Under the pieces are notes generated by a model, which had not been told where the DNA came from, ran no database searches, and worked only from the letters and a program-made list of their open reading frames with translations. A program made the position numbers and the translations under genes. This document shows positions 1 through 6,860 of a DNA stretch of 11,043 nt, in pieces (position 1 is the stretch's first letter; the number at the start of each line of letters is the position of its first letter). This DNA is from JBFLYO01 sp040756745 (GTDB lineage: Bacteria > Bacteroidota > Ignavibacteria > UBA10030 > UBA6906). The stretch is from the NCBI GenBank assembly GCA_040756745.1, contig JBFLYO010000054.1:1-11043 (forward strand), in the 5' to 3' direction.

Positions 1-844
1 CCACGGCGACCGGTTTTGCATCCGAGCGGGCAAAGCCTGCTCCTGAAGGGTAGTCGGGATGGACGAGGTATTCGGTCTCACCCCACGCTCCCGTGTTGAG
101 ATCAAGCCGACGGACGTTCACGTCGAAGCCTGAGGCGCCGCTCCTGTTTGTGGTATCGACCCAGACGGCATAGGCGGCTGGACTTGAGCCGAAGGCGACC
201 TCGGAGATTGAGGGATTACGTGCTTTGCCGCTCCCGCGGCTGAGCCTTATCTCGGGTGACCATGTGAGGCCGTCACTGGAGTGTGTCCACCAGATCTCGT
301 GCTGGGATTCGTAAATAACGCTGTATCCCGCAAATGACGATCCATAGGTGCAGATCATCCGCCGCTGGGTGGTAAGTCCCGTGGCCGATGAGAGACTTGA
401 AGCGAGGTTGGCTTTGTACTTCGCCGTTGCAACGGCATTGGCCGACTTGAACACAACCGGGGTCTGGAGGGCAAATGAATCCTGGAAGCTCGCATACGTG
501 CCCGACCACTGAAGAAAATAGGAGGTAAAGCCGCCGATTGTTTGCGGGCTCGGCGCTCCGACGGAGTAGTAGGGTTTCAACGGATCGAACTGATCGTTCT
601 CGTTCAAGAACACGCCCTTGTATTTCGTGGACGTCCCGAACGTGAAACCCGAGACCTCCGACTTAAACGGCGCGTTCATGCCAAGATTCCGGTAGCCGTA
701 CGGGTTCTCGTAGAATTGAGAGTCCAGAGTATCCCGGAGCCAAGGGTCTTTCAGTTGTATCGTTCCACCAGATACAGATGGAGCATCCAGTAGTGCTGCT
801 TTGATGCTGACACCACCAGCACTCGTATGGAAGAAGGTGCTCAC
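1..844 (-). CDS. Partial secreted-type protein with Asp-box (BNR/sialidase-like) region; N-terminus uncertain
   Basis: An open minus-strand frame runs off the left edge. Counting from the GTG at 844, 281 codons are visible. The first half has a block with Leu-Lys-Asp-Pro-Trp-Leu and Asn-Pro-Tyr-Gly-Tyr-Arg-Asn that I associate with large extracellular proteins of Ignavibacteria-like bacteria. Near residues 189-195, Ser-Ser-Asp-Gly-Leu-Thr-Trp resembles an Asp-box of sialidase/BNR beta-propellers, and Trp- and Tyr-rich strands follow. No signal peptide is visible at the N-terminus. The frame stays open upstream to 1021, but that stretch crosses the end of the neighbouring gene and a plus-strand terminator hairpin, and its composition does not look coding. 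No Shine-Dalgarno is suitably spaced before GTG 844. The start is therefore a guess and the gene may be truncated. Function unknown; an exported surface or carbohydrate-related protein is a weak inference. That the frame is coding is fairly sure. Confidence 0.7.
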   Translation of the reverse strand, partial: MSTFFHTSAGGVSIKAALLDAPSVSGGTIQLKDPWLRDTLDSQFYENPYGYRNLGMNAPFKSEVSGFTFGTSTKYKGVFLNENDQFDPLKPYYSVGAPSPQTIGGFTSYFLQWSGTYASFQDSFALQTPVVFKSANAVATAKYKANLASSLSSATGLTTQRRMICTYGSSFAGYSVIYESQHEIWWTHSSDGLTWSPEIRLSRGSGKARNPSISEVAFGSSPAAYAVWVDTTNRSGASGFDVNVRRLDLNTGAWGETEYLVHPDYPSGAGFARSDAKPVAV

Positions 845-913
845 CCTTGGTGTTTGAGGGGGAGGAACAATCAGCCGGTGATATGGCAGACCAATCCTCT
901 CTGTTTGCGCTCG

Positions 914-955
914 GCCCCGCCTCGGTGCTGCTACACCGGACGGGGCTTTTGTTTT
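914..955 (+). terminator. Intrinsic terminator, plus-strand polarity
   Basis: GCCCCG (914-919) pairs with CGGGGC (941-946) and the inner CGGTG (923-927) pairs with CACCG (934-938) around a CTGCTA loop. On the plus strand the stem is followed by TTTTGTTTT (947-955), the form of a Rho-independent terminator. On the minus strand the stem has an A-rich run upstream and no U-run downstream, so it should work poorly for the minus-strand genes on both sides of it. No plus-strand gene that would need it is visible to the left. Confidence 0.75.
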
Positions 956-965
956 CAGTACTCTG

Positions 966-2033
966 TCAGTTCCTCCTTCCGACAGCCACGGCCGCCCGGT
1001 CACCGTCATAACCAACGGCGATTACGAGATTGCCTCGAACTGCCACAGCCTTGTAGTTCCCATCGACTGCCGTCTGCTGCTGAAAACTCTTCCAGGTATG
1101 CCCGTTAAAATGCACAACGTCGCCGTAGGCACCAACAATGAAGACATTGTTGAGGGCAGAGCCGCGGATCGCATTGCTGTAGTAGTTCGTGACGAGATTC
1201 GGGCCTCCTTGCCAGATCGTGGCTTGACCCACTGACTGCGAATAGAAGAATCCGCCTCCAACGATGTAATAAAGCGAGCCAGGGACGAACCAAATGCTGT
1301 TCAGGAATACATTCAACCCACTGTCTGACATTGCAGTTACCTGCGAGCCATCGATGCGCAGCAATTTCTTCCCTGAGGGATATGCGATAGTGTTGGACGC
1401 AACCGCGTGGATCTCGGTCGCTCCCGTCCGCTGATTCACTCCTCCCCAAATATCCTGTATCGGCACTGTCGTCCCGCTTGTGAGCTTCTGCCACGTGCCG
1501 GAGAAATAATGGGCCAAAGACCCGCGTAGGCCAACGAAGTACATGTCCGATGAGTTCCGTCCCCAGCACTTTGTGAATGATAGCGTATCATAGCCGGTTA
1601 TGGCTCTTACATCATGTCCGACCCACGTGGTACCATCACCATGAATGGCCATACCAGCTGCGAGCCAGATATCTGAGGCAGACAATGCGTAGATACCATT
1701 TATGGGTGGTGTGATGAGATTCCCTCGGAATATCACTGTCACGCGCTTCAACTCCCACTGCCGGCCATTCCATTTCGCAACATTATATGGCAAAGGATCC
1801 CAATTCCCAAGGCTGTCTTGTTTGTAGATGGCGCCCACCGCATACACCAGAGTGTCATTGATAATTGTCACATCGTAGAGCACGCTGGAACCGCCATCCC
1901 CCAATGTGGAAAGGGTCCACGTGAAATCGTGGCTCGTCGTGTCGACGGGCGGAACCGGCGGTGGTGGCTCTGTCGTATTACAGGCGTCAAACCACCAGCT
2001 CATTCCGGAAAAACAGAGTAATAGAACGTGCAT
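966..2033 (-). CDS. Putative lipoprotein with Trp-rich beta-propeller-like repeats
   Basis: The 355-residue product starts with a short hydrophobic leader ending Trp-Phe-Asp-Ala-Cys; Cys18 is a candidate lipidation site, although the box is not classical and the leader lacks Lys or Arg. A Pro-rich linker (Glu then four Pro) follows, then a region of short blades recurring as Trp-Asn-Gly-x-x-Trp, Phe-Ser-Gly-Thr-Trp and Phe-Asn-Gly-His-Thr-Trp, alternating with 'Asp-Ile-Trp' and 'Val-Gly' strands. This matches a hypothetical lipoprotein family I recall from Ignavibacteria, sometimes labelled glucosyltransferase-like with no real evidence of catalysis. I chose ATG 2031-2033 because AGGAG sits five bases upstream and a leader follows at once. 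An in-frame ATG at 2172-2174 also has a purine-rich site (AGAGGA) but would add 47 Ser/Pro/Arg-rich residues before the leader. Probably anchored in the envelope; function unknown. Confidence 0.82.
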   Translation of the reverse strand: MHVLLLCFSGMSWWFDACNTTEPPPPVPPVDTTSHDFTWTLSTLGDGGSSVLYDVTIINDTLVYAVGAIYKQDSLGNWDPLPYNVAKWNGRQWELKRVTVIFRGNLITPPINGIYALSASDIWLAAGMAIHGDGTTWVGHDVRAITGYDTLSFTKCWGRNSSDMYFVGLRGSLAHYFSGTWQKLTSGTTVPIQDIWGGVNQRTGATEIHAVASNTIAYPSGKKLLRIDGSQVTAMSDSGLNVFLNSIWFVPGSLYYIVGGGFFYSQSVGQATIWQGGPNLVTNYYSNAIRGSALNNVFIVGAYGDVVHFNGHTWKSFQQQTAVDGNYKAVAVRGNLVIAVGYDGDRAAVAVGRRN

Positions 2034-2229
2034 CTTCGCTCCTACGGTAACTCTTCTCCAAATGAGAGAGAGCGGGGAGTGGCGAAGCGATTTGTCCGGG
2101 CGCATGGGTTCGGTTGATGCTCGGGGGGAAGCCGATGGAAAGGAACGAGAGCCGCACGGGGTCCGGAGTTTCATAGCGTCCTCTCGTAAGCCGGGGACAC
2201 GGCCTAGTGATTATTGGCGGGGGGTCGCA

Positions 2230-2260
2230 ATAATATGATGACGAAAGGCGCTCCTGTCAA
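2230..2260 (-). promoter_or_regulatory. Candidate sigma-70-type promoter for the lipoprotein gene
   Basis: Read on the minus strand, a perfect TTGACA -35 (plus positions 2255-2260) is followed after 17 bases by CATATT (2232-2237), or after 19 bases by TATTAT (2230-2235). It faces the lipoprotein gene and implies a leader of about 190 bases. It lies downstream of bshC, so the lipoprotein is probably its own transcription unit. It is a sequence match only. Confidence 0.5.
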
Positions 2261-2270
2261 TATTGAAAAT

Positions 2271-2322
2271 CTCATCAGCGAGCGACATGGGTGACGGGCG
2301 GGAGAGAGTGAAGAGTGATGAG
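2271..2322 (-). terminator. Weak hairpin after bshC, possible terminator
   Basis: CTCATCA (2271-2277) and TGATGAG (2316-2322) form a perfect 7-bp inverted repeat just after the bshC stop codon. In the minus direction the structure is followed by ATTTTC. The 38-base loop makes it a poor intrinsic terminator. One arm lies inside the purine-rich repeat found again at 9490-9503. Confidence 0.25.
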
Positions 2323-2325
2323 TTA
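2312..2325 (+). repeat. Purine-rich intergenic repeat, copy 1
   Basis: AGAGTGATGAGTTA occurs exactly here and at 9490-9503. Both copies sit in purine-rich plus-strand sequence at the end of a gene. This copy overlaps the bshC stop codon, which is read from the opposite strand. The surrounding GA-rich bases are similar but not identical between copies. Confidence 0.5.
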
Positions 2326-3963
2326 CGGCGTGATGACCTGGTGTTTGAAGCCTGTGATATCGATCTGTTCCATGAGCCATTTGATGAGATCGGGGCCGTA
2401 CTTGTTCATGAAATAAACCACGTTGAGCTGCCGTTCCTGCAGGAGCCCCCCGGGTAACAACCCAGCCGCCGCCCGTTCAATCTGTCGGACGGCGGTTTCG
2501 TTCCGGCGCTTCTGCGCCGCCACAGCCTTTTCCCGCAGTACACCGATGTTGACGTCGATCTTCGCCGACATGTTCTCAAATGCACCAAGCAAGGTCGGGT
2601 CCACCTCGTTCAGTCCGAACTTGGCTTCACTCAACGCATCGTGGACGTTCCTGGTCACGTTGTTGAAGAGCCTGTCCAGCTTGATCTCCGCGATTTGCTC
2701 AAGGACTTTTTCCGTCACCCGATCGATATCTCCGAGGAACTCTGATATTTCCAATCCGTACTTCTCCATCGCTCTCACGAGATTGGCCTGGATGAGCGAC
2801 ACGCTCGCCCGGGGGTAGACCACCGGCTGCGGAACGCCAACCGCTTCATAGACCGGCTGGATCTGGGCATGGTAGGCCACTTCCGACGGCCCCGCCACGT
2901 ACGCAACGGTGGGGAGAAGCAGATCCTGGCAGATGGGGCGAAGTACGACGTTGGGGCTGAGCTGGGAGGGCGTGTTTCGTGCAATGGCGAGCAGCTCCTC
3001 CTTTTGAAAGAATGCCCGCGTCCCCTTGAGACTGAAGTCGGTCTCGCGCGGCTCGATGAGGTACCGTCCCCCCTTGTGAAAGAGGAAGAGATTGATCGAT
3101 TTCGGCTTGACTTGCGCGTGGTACTTCCGCTCGAGCTCTGCGCTCTGCGTGATGACGAGCTGTGAAATCTTGGGGAATTCTTCCAGCTCCTTAACGAAAA
3201 GAGGGGAGAGGATCGATTTCAGGCGGGGGTGGTTCGATGATATAAACACGAGCCCATGGTCGGCGAAGAGGTGATTCATCCACTCGGCGAATGCCCCGTT
3301 GAACGAATTGCCTGGCCGATAGCACTCTTTGAGCAGATCGATAACGGCGGACGTATATTCGGAGCGCCCAAGGGCGTTTTCGAGAGTCTGCTGGGTCTGT
3401 GCCACGGTTGCATCGAAGAGCATCTCTCCGACCGCCCCCACGTTCCGCTCAGGCATCACGCCCCCCGGGAGATACGATGCCTGGACCAGCGTGTTCTCCT
3501 GGTCGAGGACCATGGCGTGGTTCATCTCTGAGAAATCGTGGTCTTCTCCCTCAATCCAGAAGACCGGAACGAAATCCCGGCGGGGAAATCTGAGCTTCAG
3601 CTTGTGGGCAAGCTTGATCGCAGTGACGGTCTTGTAGACCGTGTAGAGTGGTCCGCCGAAAAGACCGACCTGCTGTCCGGTAACAACGGCATACGTCGAC
3701 GGCTTCGTAAGCAACGCTATGTTGTCAAAGGCCCTGGACGTCGCGCGGAATGCGGCATTCTGCTCCTTCAGGACCTCGACGAGCGTGGCACGATCCGTCA
3801 GACGGGCATCGATGGACTTGAAGAGCGCTTCATACGATGAATCCTCCCGGAAATCTCCCGGGAAGTAGGAACGGACGCTGGCGAAGTCGTAGAGGTAATC
3901 GAAAAACAGTTCAGAGTACCCTCCGGCGGACGGCGGAATCTGCCGGTAGTCGAGCCATTCCAT
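2323..3963 (-). CDS. bshC: BshC, putative cysteine-adding enzyme of bacillithiol biosynthesis
   Basis: The 546-residue product has the usual length of BshC and its diagnostic blocks: Val-Val-Thr-Gly-Gln-Gln followed by Gly-Leu-Phe-Gly-Gly-Pro-Leu-Tyr (residues about 93-107), PVFWIEGEDHDFSEMNH (133-149), a central Tyr-Pro-Arg-Ala-Ser segment, a charged helical region before the C-terminus, and a late Leu-Gln-Glu-Arg (508-511). BshC is the proposed cytosolic ligase that adds cysteine to glucosaminyl-malate, the last step to bacillithiol, a low-molecular-weight thiol used in redox balance and metal and drug detoxification. bshA and bshB are not in the window. I kept ATG 3961-3963 because it gives the family-typical N-terminus, although no clear Shine-Dalgarno precedes it. 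It is transcribed away from the respiratory cluster from its own apparent promoter, so the adjacency need not be functional. Confidence 0.95.
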   Translation of the reverse strand: MEWLDYRQIPPSAGGYSELFFDYLYDFASVRSYFPGDFREDSSYEALFKSIDARLTDRATLVEVLKEQNAAFRATSRAFDNIALLTKPSTYAVVTGQQVGLFGGPLYTVYKTVTAIKLAHKLKLRFPRRDFVPVFWIEGEDHDFSEMNHAMVLDQENTLVQASYLPGGVMPERNVGAVGEMLFDATVAQTQQTLENALGRSEYTSAVIDLLKECYRPGNSFNGAFAEWMNHLFADHGLVFISSNHPRLKSILSPLFVKELEEFPKISQLVITQSAELERKYHAQVKPKSINLFLFHKGGRYLIEPRETDFSLKGTRAFFQKEELLAIARNTPSQLSPNVVLRPICQDLLLPTVAYVAGPSEVAYHAQIQPVYEAVGVPQPVVYPRASVSLIQANLVRAMEKYGLEISEFLGDIDRVTEKVLEQIAEIKLDRLFNNVTRNVHDALSEAKFGLNEVDPTLLGAFENMSAKIDVNIGVLREKAVAAQKRRNETAVRQIERAAAGLLPGGLLQERQLNVVYFMNKYGPDLIKWLMEQIDITGFKHQVITP

Positions 3964-4013
3964 GGACGCGATCGTGACTGGCGTGGAAATCGGTGAGCGT
4001 GAAAGTGGCGATC

Positions 4014-4042
4014 AATATACCTGAAACGCGGAGAAGAATCAA
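4014..4042 (-). promoter_or_regulatory. Promoter of bshC (predicted)
   Basis: On the minus strand, TTGATT (plus positions 4037-4042) and TATATT (4014-4019) are separated by exactly 17 bases, a near-consensus sigma-70 arrangement. Transcription would start near 4007, leaving a leader of about 45 bases before the bshC ATG at 3963. Spacing and orientation make this one of the better promoter matches in the window. Confidence 0.6.
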
Positions 4043-4088
4043 CCGGCGGAACGGCAGACCGGCATTGAGCAGGGAGTTGATATTTTAT

Positions 4089-4131
4089 ACACTTCGCGGC
4101 GTCTGCGCATGGAAATTATCTGACGAAGTGT
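4089..4131. promoter_or_regulatory. 8-bp inverted repeat between divergent promoters, candidate operator
   Basis: ACACTTCG (4089-4096) and CGAAGTGT (4124-4131) are perfect inverted copies separated by 27 bases. The right arm ends eight bases before the -35 of the rightward promoter, and the left arm lies about 47 bases upstream of the bshC -35. The position suits a regulator acting on one or both transcripts, but no regulator gene is visible and the spacing is wide for a simple dimer site. Confidence 0.35.
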
Positions 4132-4139
4132 CTGATGTG

Positions 4140-4168
4140 TTGACTTTCCTCAACTCCTTTTGTATCTT
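4140..4168 (+). promoter_or_regulatory. Promoter of the Rieske/cytochrome b operon (predicted)
   Basis: TTGACT (4140-4145) and TATCTT (4163-4168) are 17 bases apart. The same bases also fit the Bacteroidota-type pattern, with TTG about 20 bases before TAnnTTT(A). It lies in a locally AT-richer stretch facing the Rieske gene. A start near 4175 would give a leader of about 220 bases. Confidence 0.55.
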
Positions 4169-4290
4169 TATATGCTCGTTCATTGGAATAGTCTCGGCGG
4201 CAACGTCATCTCGGACAATCAGCGTTCGTCTCCATCAATGTTGCGGAGTTTGTGTCTGGTTTCCTCGTGTGTCTCCCACCAGCGTGCCGC

Positions 4291-4379
4291 CGCCCCCACC
4301 GCCTATTCCCCCGTTTCCCCCGGTTTACACCCCATGACTCCCGTGCGTCATGCACAGCAGGCGAACCGGTGCGCTCACC
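4291..4379 (+). promoter_or_regulatory. C-rich leader with nested and competing hairpins before the Rieske start
   Basis: Bases 4291-4340 contain 27 C against 6 G, a composition like that of Rho-loading sites. CCGGTT (4320-4325) can pair with AACCGG (4364-4369), enclosing ATGAC (4334-4338) paired with GTCAT (4347-4351). The same AACCGG bases can instead contribute to a short hairpin, GGTG (4368-4371) with CACC (4376-4379), ending four bases before the ribosome-binding site AAGGAAG. The two folds exclude each other. A regulatory role is inference; the pairings are visible. Confidence 0.3.
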
Positions 4380-4394
4380 TGGTAAGGAAGATTC

Positions 4395-5036
4395 ATGGCA
4401 GATGATCAGAACGTGACGACAGCTCCGCCCGCTTCCATGCCGCCACCAGTTCCGGCTCAGCCTCCGCCGGCCGCGCCGACGAAGACGTCCGCTCCGGAAG
4501 TCCGAAAACCAAAACAAGACAGGCCGCCGGAGAACGATCAGGGTATCTGGCGGATGAACAGGAAGAACTTCCTGAATGTGGCCGGATGGTTTGCGTTTTT
4601 CGGCTTCATCGCGACTGCGACCGTTGGTGCCCTTCGTCTCATGGTCCCTCGTGTCCTGTACGAACAACCGTCAGCATTTAAGGCGGGCTTTCCGAGCGAC
4701 TATGTTGTCGGCGAGGTGAATGAAAAATACAAAGACGAATACCGGGTCTGGATCGTACGGGAGGCCGAAGGATTCTATGCCTTGTTGGCGATCTGCACGC
4801 ATCTCGGATGCACGCCGCGATGGCTCCCCGCCGAGATCAAATTCAAGTGCCCTTGCCACGGCAGCGGGTATCACAAGGACGGCATCAATTTCGAGGGCCC
4901 GACGCCCCGACCGCTTGAGCGGCTGAAAATCACGCTTGCCGACGACGGGCAGATCCTCGTCGATCGCAACGTCAAGTTTCTCTACGAGAAGCAGGAATGG
5001 TCGAAGCCTGACGCATTCCTGAAGTACACAGGGTGA
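4395..5036 (+). CDS. Rieske 2Fe-2S protein of a quinol-oxidising cytochrome bc/b6f-type complex
   Basis: This 213-residue protein carries both Rieske boxes: Cys134-Thr-His136-Leu-Gly-Cys139 and Cys152-Pro-Cys154-His155-Gly-Ser157. By family rule C134, H136, C152 and H155 bind the cluster and C139-C154 form the disulfide. Ser157 and Tyr159 match the residues that raise cluster potential in well-studied Rieske proteins. One membrane segment (about 62-84) anchors the cluster domain outside the membrane. The N-terminal 50 residues are unusually rich in proline (14 Pro in residues 11-45) and would lie in the cytoplasm. The start ATG is preceded by AAGGAAG at good spacing. It is the first gene of the cluster, and the protein passes electrons from quinol to the c-type cytochrome subunit, here probably the octaheme protein. 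Identification is firm; the complex subtype is inferred. Confidence 0.97.
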   Translation: MADDQNVTTAPPASMPPPVPAQPPPAAPTKTSAPEVRKPKQDRPPENDQGIWRMNRKNFLNVAGWFAFFGFIATATVGALRLMVPRVLYEQPSAFKAGFPSDYVVGEVNEKYKDEYRVWIVREAEGFYALLAICTHLGCTPRWLPAEIKFKCPCHGSGYHKDGINFEGPTPRPLERLKITLADDGQILVDRNVKFLYEKQEWSKPDAFLKYTG

Positions 5037-5128
5037 CCCTGCTGCTGACGGTGGCCGCGGGCCTGCCCTTGCCGGTTGTCTTCATTATGTCAAAGTAGTC
5101 CTGTTCCTTCTCTATCAACGGGAGTACG

Positions 5129-5920
5129 ATGCTCGGGCTCTTCGACACGATGCGCGAGAAGATGCAGCAGACGGAGGTCTACAAGTCCATCTTCCGCCAC
5201 ACGTACCAGGACACCCAGCGGAACCGGGCGCTCCAGATTCTCGACAACGTCTTCCTCCACCTCCATCCGGTCAGAATCACCCGGCACGCGACAAACATCG
5301 GGTTCACGTGGGGGATGGGAGGGATCACGTTCCTCCTGTTCATCGTTCTCACGATCACCGGCGTGATCCTCATGTTCTATTATCGGCCGGCCGCCGAATA
5401 CGCGTACGACGACATGAAATATCTCATGAATGACGTCGCGTTCGGCCCGCTGATGCGGAACATGCATCGCTGGGCGGCGCACGCCATGGTGATCACCGTG
5501 ATGCTCCACATGTTCCGCGTGTTCCTCACCGGTTCCTACAAACCCCCGCGGCAGTTCAACTGGGTCGTGGGAGTGTTTCTGCTGACCCTCACCCTCTTTC
5601 TCAGTTTTACCGGCTATCTTCTTCCCTGGGACCAGCTCGCCATCTGGGCGGTGACGGTGGGGACCAATATGGCGCGGGCAACCCCCTTCCTGGGCCATGA
5701 GGGGCCTTTCGGCGCCGAGCTCGGCATGCGCATCGACAACGATGTGCGGTTCGTGTTGCTGGGCGGTACGCAGGTCGGGCCGCCGACCCTTCTCCGCTTC
5801 TACGTCCTCCACTGCATCTTCCTCCCTCTGATCGGCGCAGTGCTGATGGCAGTGCATTTCTGGAGGATCAGGAAGGACGGTGGCATTTCCGGACCCGACG
5901 TAACCTCGAAAAAGGCGTGA
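5129..5920 (+). CDS. Cytochrome b6-type subunit (N-terminal half of cytochrome b)
   Basis: A 263-residue integral membrane protein with four helices (about 64-84, 113-133, 145-167 and 222-244). The two b-heme ligand pairs are His113/His127 (13 residues between) and His228/His243 (14 residues between). The 14-residue spacing of the second pair is the b6f hallmark, as is Leu-Pro-Trp-Asp-Gln (165-169). It conducts electrons across the membrane from the quinol oxidation site to the quinone reduction site. The b6f cysteine that binds heme ci appears to be Gly62, in the Trp-Gly-Met-Gly-Gly-Ile-Thr segment, so that extra heme is probably absent. About 50 amphipathic residues precede the first helix. 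The start ATG follows GGGAG by four bases. It lies 92 bases after the Rieske gene and 30 before the subunit IV gene. It is petB-like, but not from a phototroph as far as the window shows. Confidence 0.97.
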   Translation: MLGLFDTMREKMQQTEVYKSIFRHTYQDTQRNRALQILDNVFLHLHPVRITRHATNIGFTWGMGGITFLLFIVLTITGVILMFYYRPAAEYAYDDMKYLMNDVAFGPLMRNMHRWAAHAMVITVMLHMFRVFLTGSYKPPRQFNWVVGVFLLTLTLFLSFTGYLLPWDQLAIWAVTVGTNMARATPFLGHEGPFGAELGMRIDNDVRFVLLGGTQVGPPTLLRFYVLHCIFLPLIGAVLMAVHFWRIRKDGGISGPDVTSKKA

Positions 5921-5950
5921 ACCATCACTTTCTCAGCTTGATGTGACGCC

Positions 5951-6835
5951 ATGAATCATCTGATCACGATTATTTCCAAGCCGGACAATGTCCCTATCGT
6001 GGCCATGCTTGTCCTCATCATCTATTATACGTGGCTTGCGATGGCCAAGGCCCGGAAGAACGATCGCCAGGACATCTCGGAGGAGGCCCGGCTCGCCGAC
6101 AAGGTGCAGGTCTGGCCGTATCTGGTGAAGGTCGAATTCCTTGCTACGATCCTCGTCATGGCGATCCTGACCGTGTGGTCGATCACGCTGAACGCTCCCC
6201 TTGAAGAGCCGGCGAACCCGTCGTTGACTCCCAACCCTTCGAAGGCTCCATGGTATTTCCTCGGACTCCAGGAGATCCTCGTGTACTTCGATCCCTGGAT
6301 CGCCGGCGTGACAATCCCGGGGCTGATCATCTTCGGGCTCTCGGCAATCCCGTACGTCGACATCAACCCGAAGGGGAACGGCTACTACACCTTTAAGGAG
6401 AGGAAGTTTGCGATTCTCACTTTTTGCTTCGGCTTCCTCGTCCTTTGGGTTTCGCTCATTGTGCTGGGGACGTTTTTCCGCGGTCCCGGCTGGAACCTCT
6501 TCATGCCCTGGGAAGAATGGGATACGCACCGCGTCGTGGCCCTGACCAACGTCGACTGGTCGGAGCTGTTCGGGGTGCCGACGCGACTGGTGGATGATTC
6601 TCTGAATCCGGCTGCCATGGCAATCGGCGGTGCGACAGTGCTGGCATGGTTCAGCCTGGGCGCTCTGTTCTATTACTGGAAACGGAAGAGCGAGGTGATC
6701 CGAAAACTCGGACCGCTCCGGTATGCGGTCGTTGCAGGGTTGTTCCTGATCATGATGGCGCTCCCGATCAAGATCATCCTGCGACTGACGCTCAACGTGA
6801 AGTACATTCTCGTCACCCCCTGGTTCAATATTTAG
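5951..6835 (+). CDS. Cytochrome b subunit IV-type protein (C-terminal half of cytochrome b), enlarged
   Basis: A 294-residue membrane protein corresponding to the C-terminal half of cytochrome b (petD-like). I place hydrophobic helices near 13-33, 62-82, 119-137, 153-176, 223-243 and 256-281. Classical subunit IV has about 160 residues and three helices, so this one has an extra N-terminal helix and extra C-terminal helices. The Qo-site motif is Ala99-Pro100-Trp101-Tyr102, where most complexes have Pro-Glu-Trp-Tyr. The following Phe-Leu-Gly-Leu-Gln-Glu and Asp-Pro-Trp-Ile-Ala-Gly segments fit a bacterial branch I recall with similar motifs. It shapes the quinol oxidation pocket with the b6-type subunit. 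It has no heme-binding CxxCH. ATG 5951 has only a weak ribosome-binding site, so translational coupling to the preceding gene is plausible. Identification is firm. Confidence 0.95.
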   Translation: MNHLITIISKPDNVPIVAMLVLIIYYTWLAMAKARKNDRQDISEEARLADKVQVWPYLVKVEFLATILVMAILTVWSITLNAPLEEPANPSLTPNPSKAPWYFLGLQEILVYFDPWIAGVTIPGLIIFGLSAIPYVDINPKGNGYYTFKERKFAILTFCFGFLVLWVSLIVLGTFFRGPGWNLFMPWEEWDTHRVVALTNVDWSELFGVPTRLVDDSLNPAAMAIGGATVLAWFSLGALFYYWKRKSEVIRKLGPLRYAVVAGLFLIMMALPIKIILRLTLNVKYILVTPWFNI

Positions 6836-6860
6836 CCTGCATCCTCGGAAGGACTCTCGG

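Noticed and set aside
2034..2174. Extension of the lipoprotein to the ATG at 2172-2174
   Set aside because: The added 47 residues are Ser/Pro/Arg-rich and would bury the lipoprotein leader; the 2033 start has a better-spaced AGGAG.
3993..4337. A 114-codon plus-strand frame in the intergenic region ending in a poly-proline tail
   Set aside because: It spans both predicted promoters and the inverted repeat, and the poly-proline end is just the C-rich leader; no ribosome-binding site or family.
4172..4405. Possible upstream ORF whose stop overlaps the Rieske start
   Set aside because: No Shine-Dalgarno before the ATG at 4172, and the product has no coding character; kept only as a remote chance of translational coupling.
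5090..5857. A 255-codon His/Glu-rich open frame on the minus strand opposite cytochrome b
   Set aside because: It mirrors hydrophobic helix codons of the real gene; the apparent histidine richness is the antisense of Met/Val codons.
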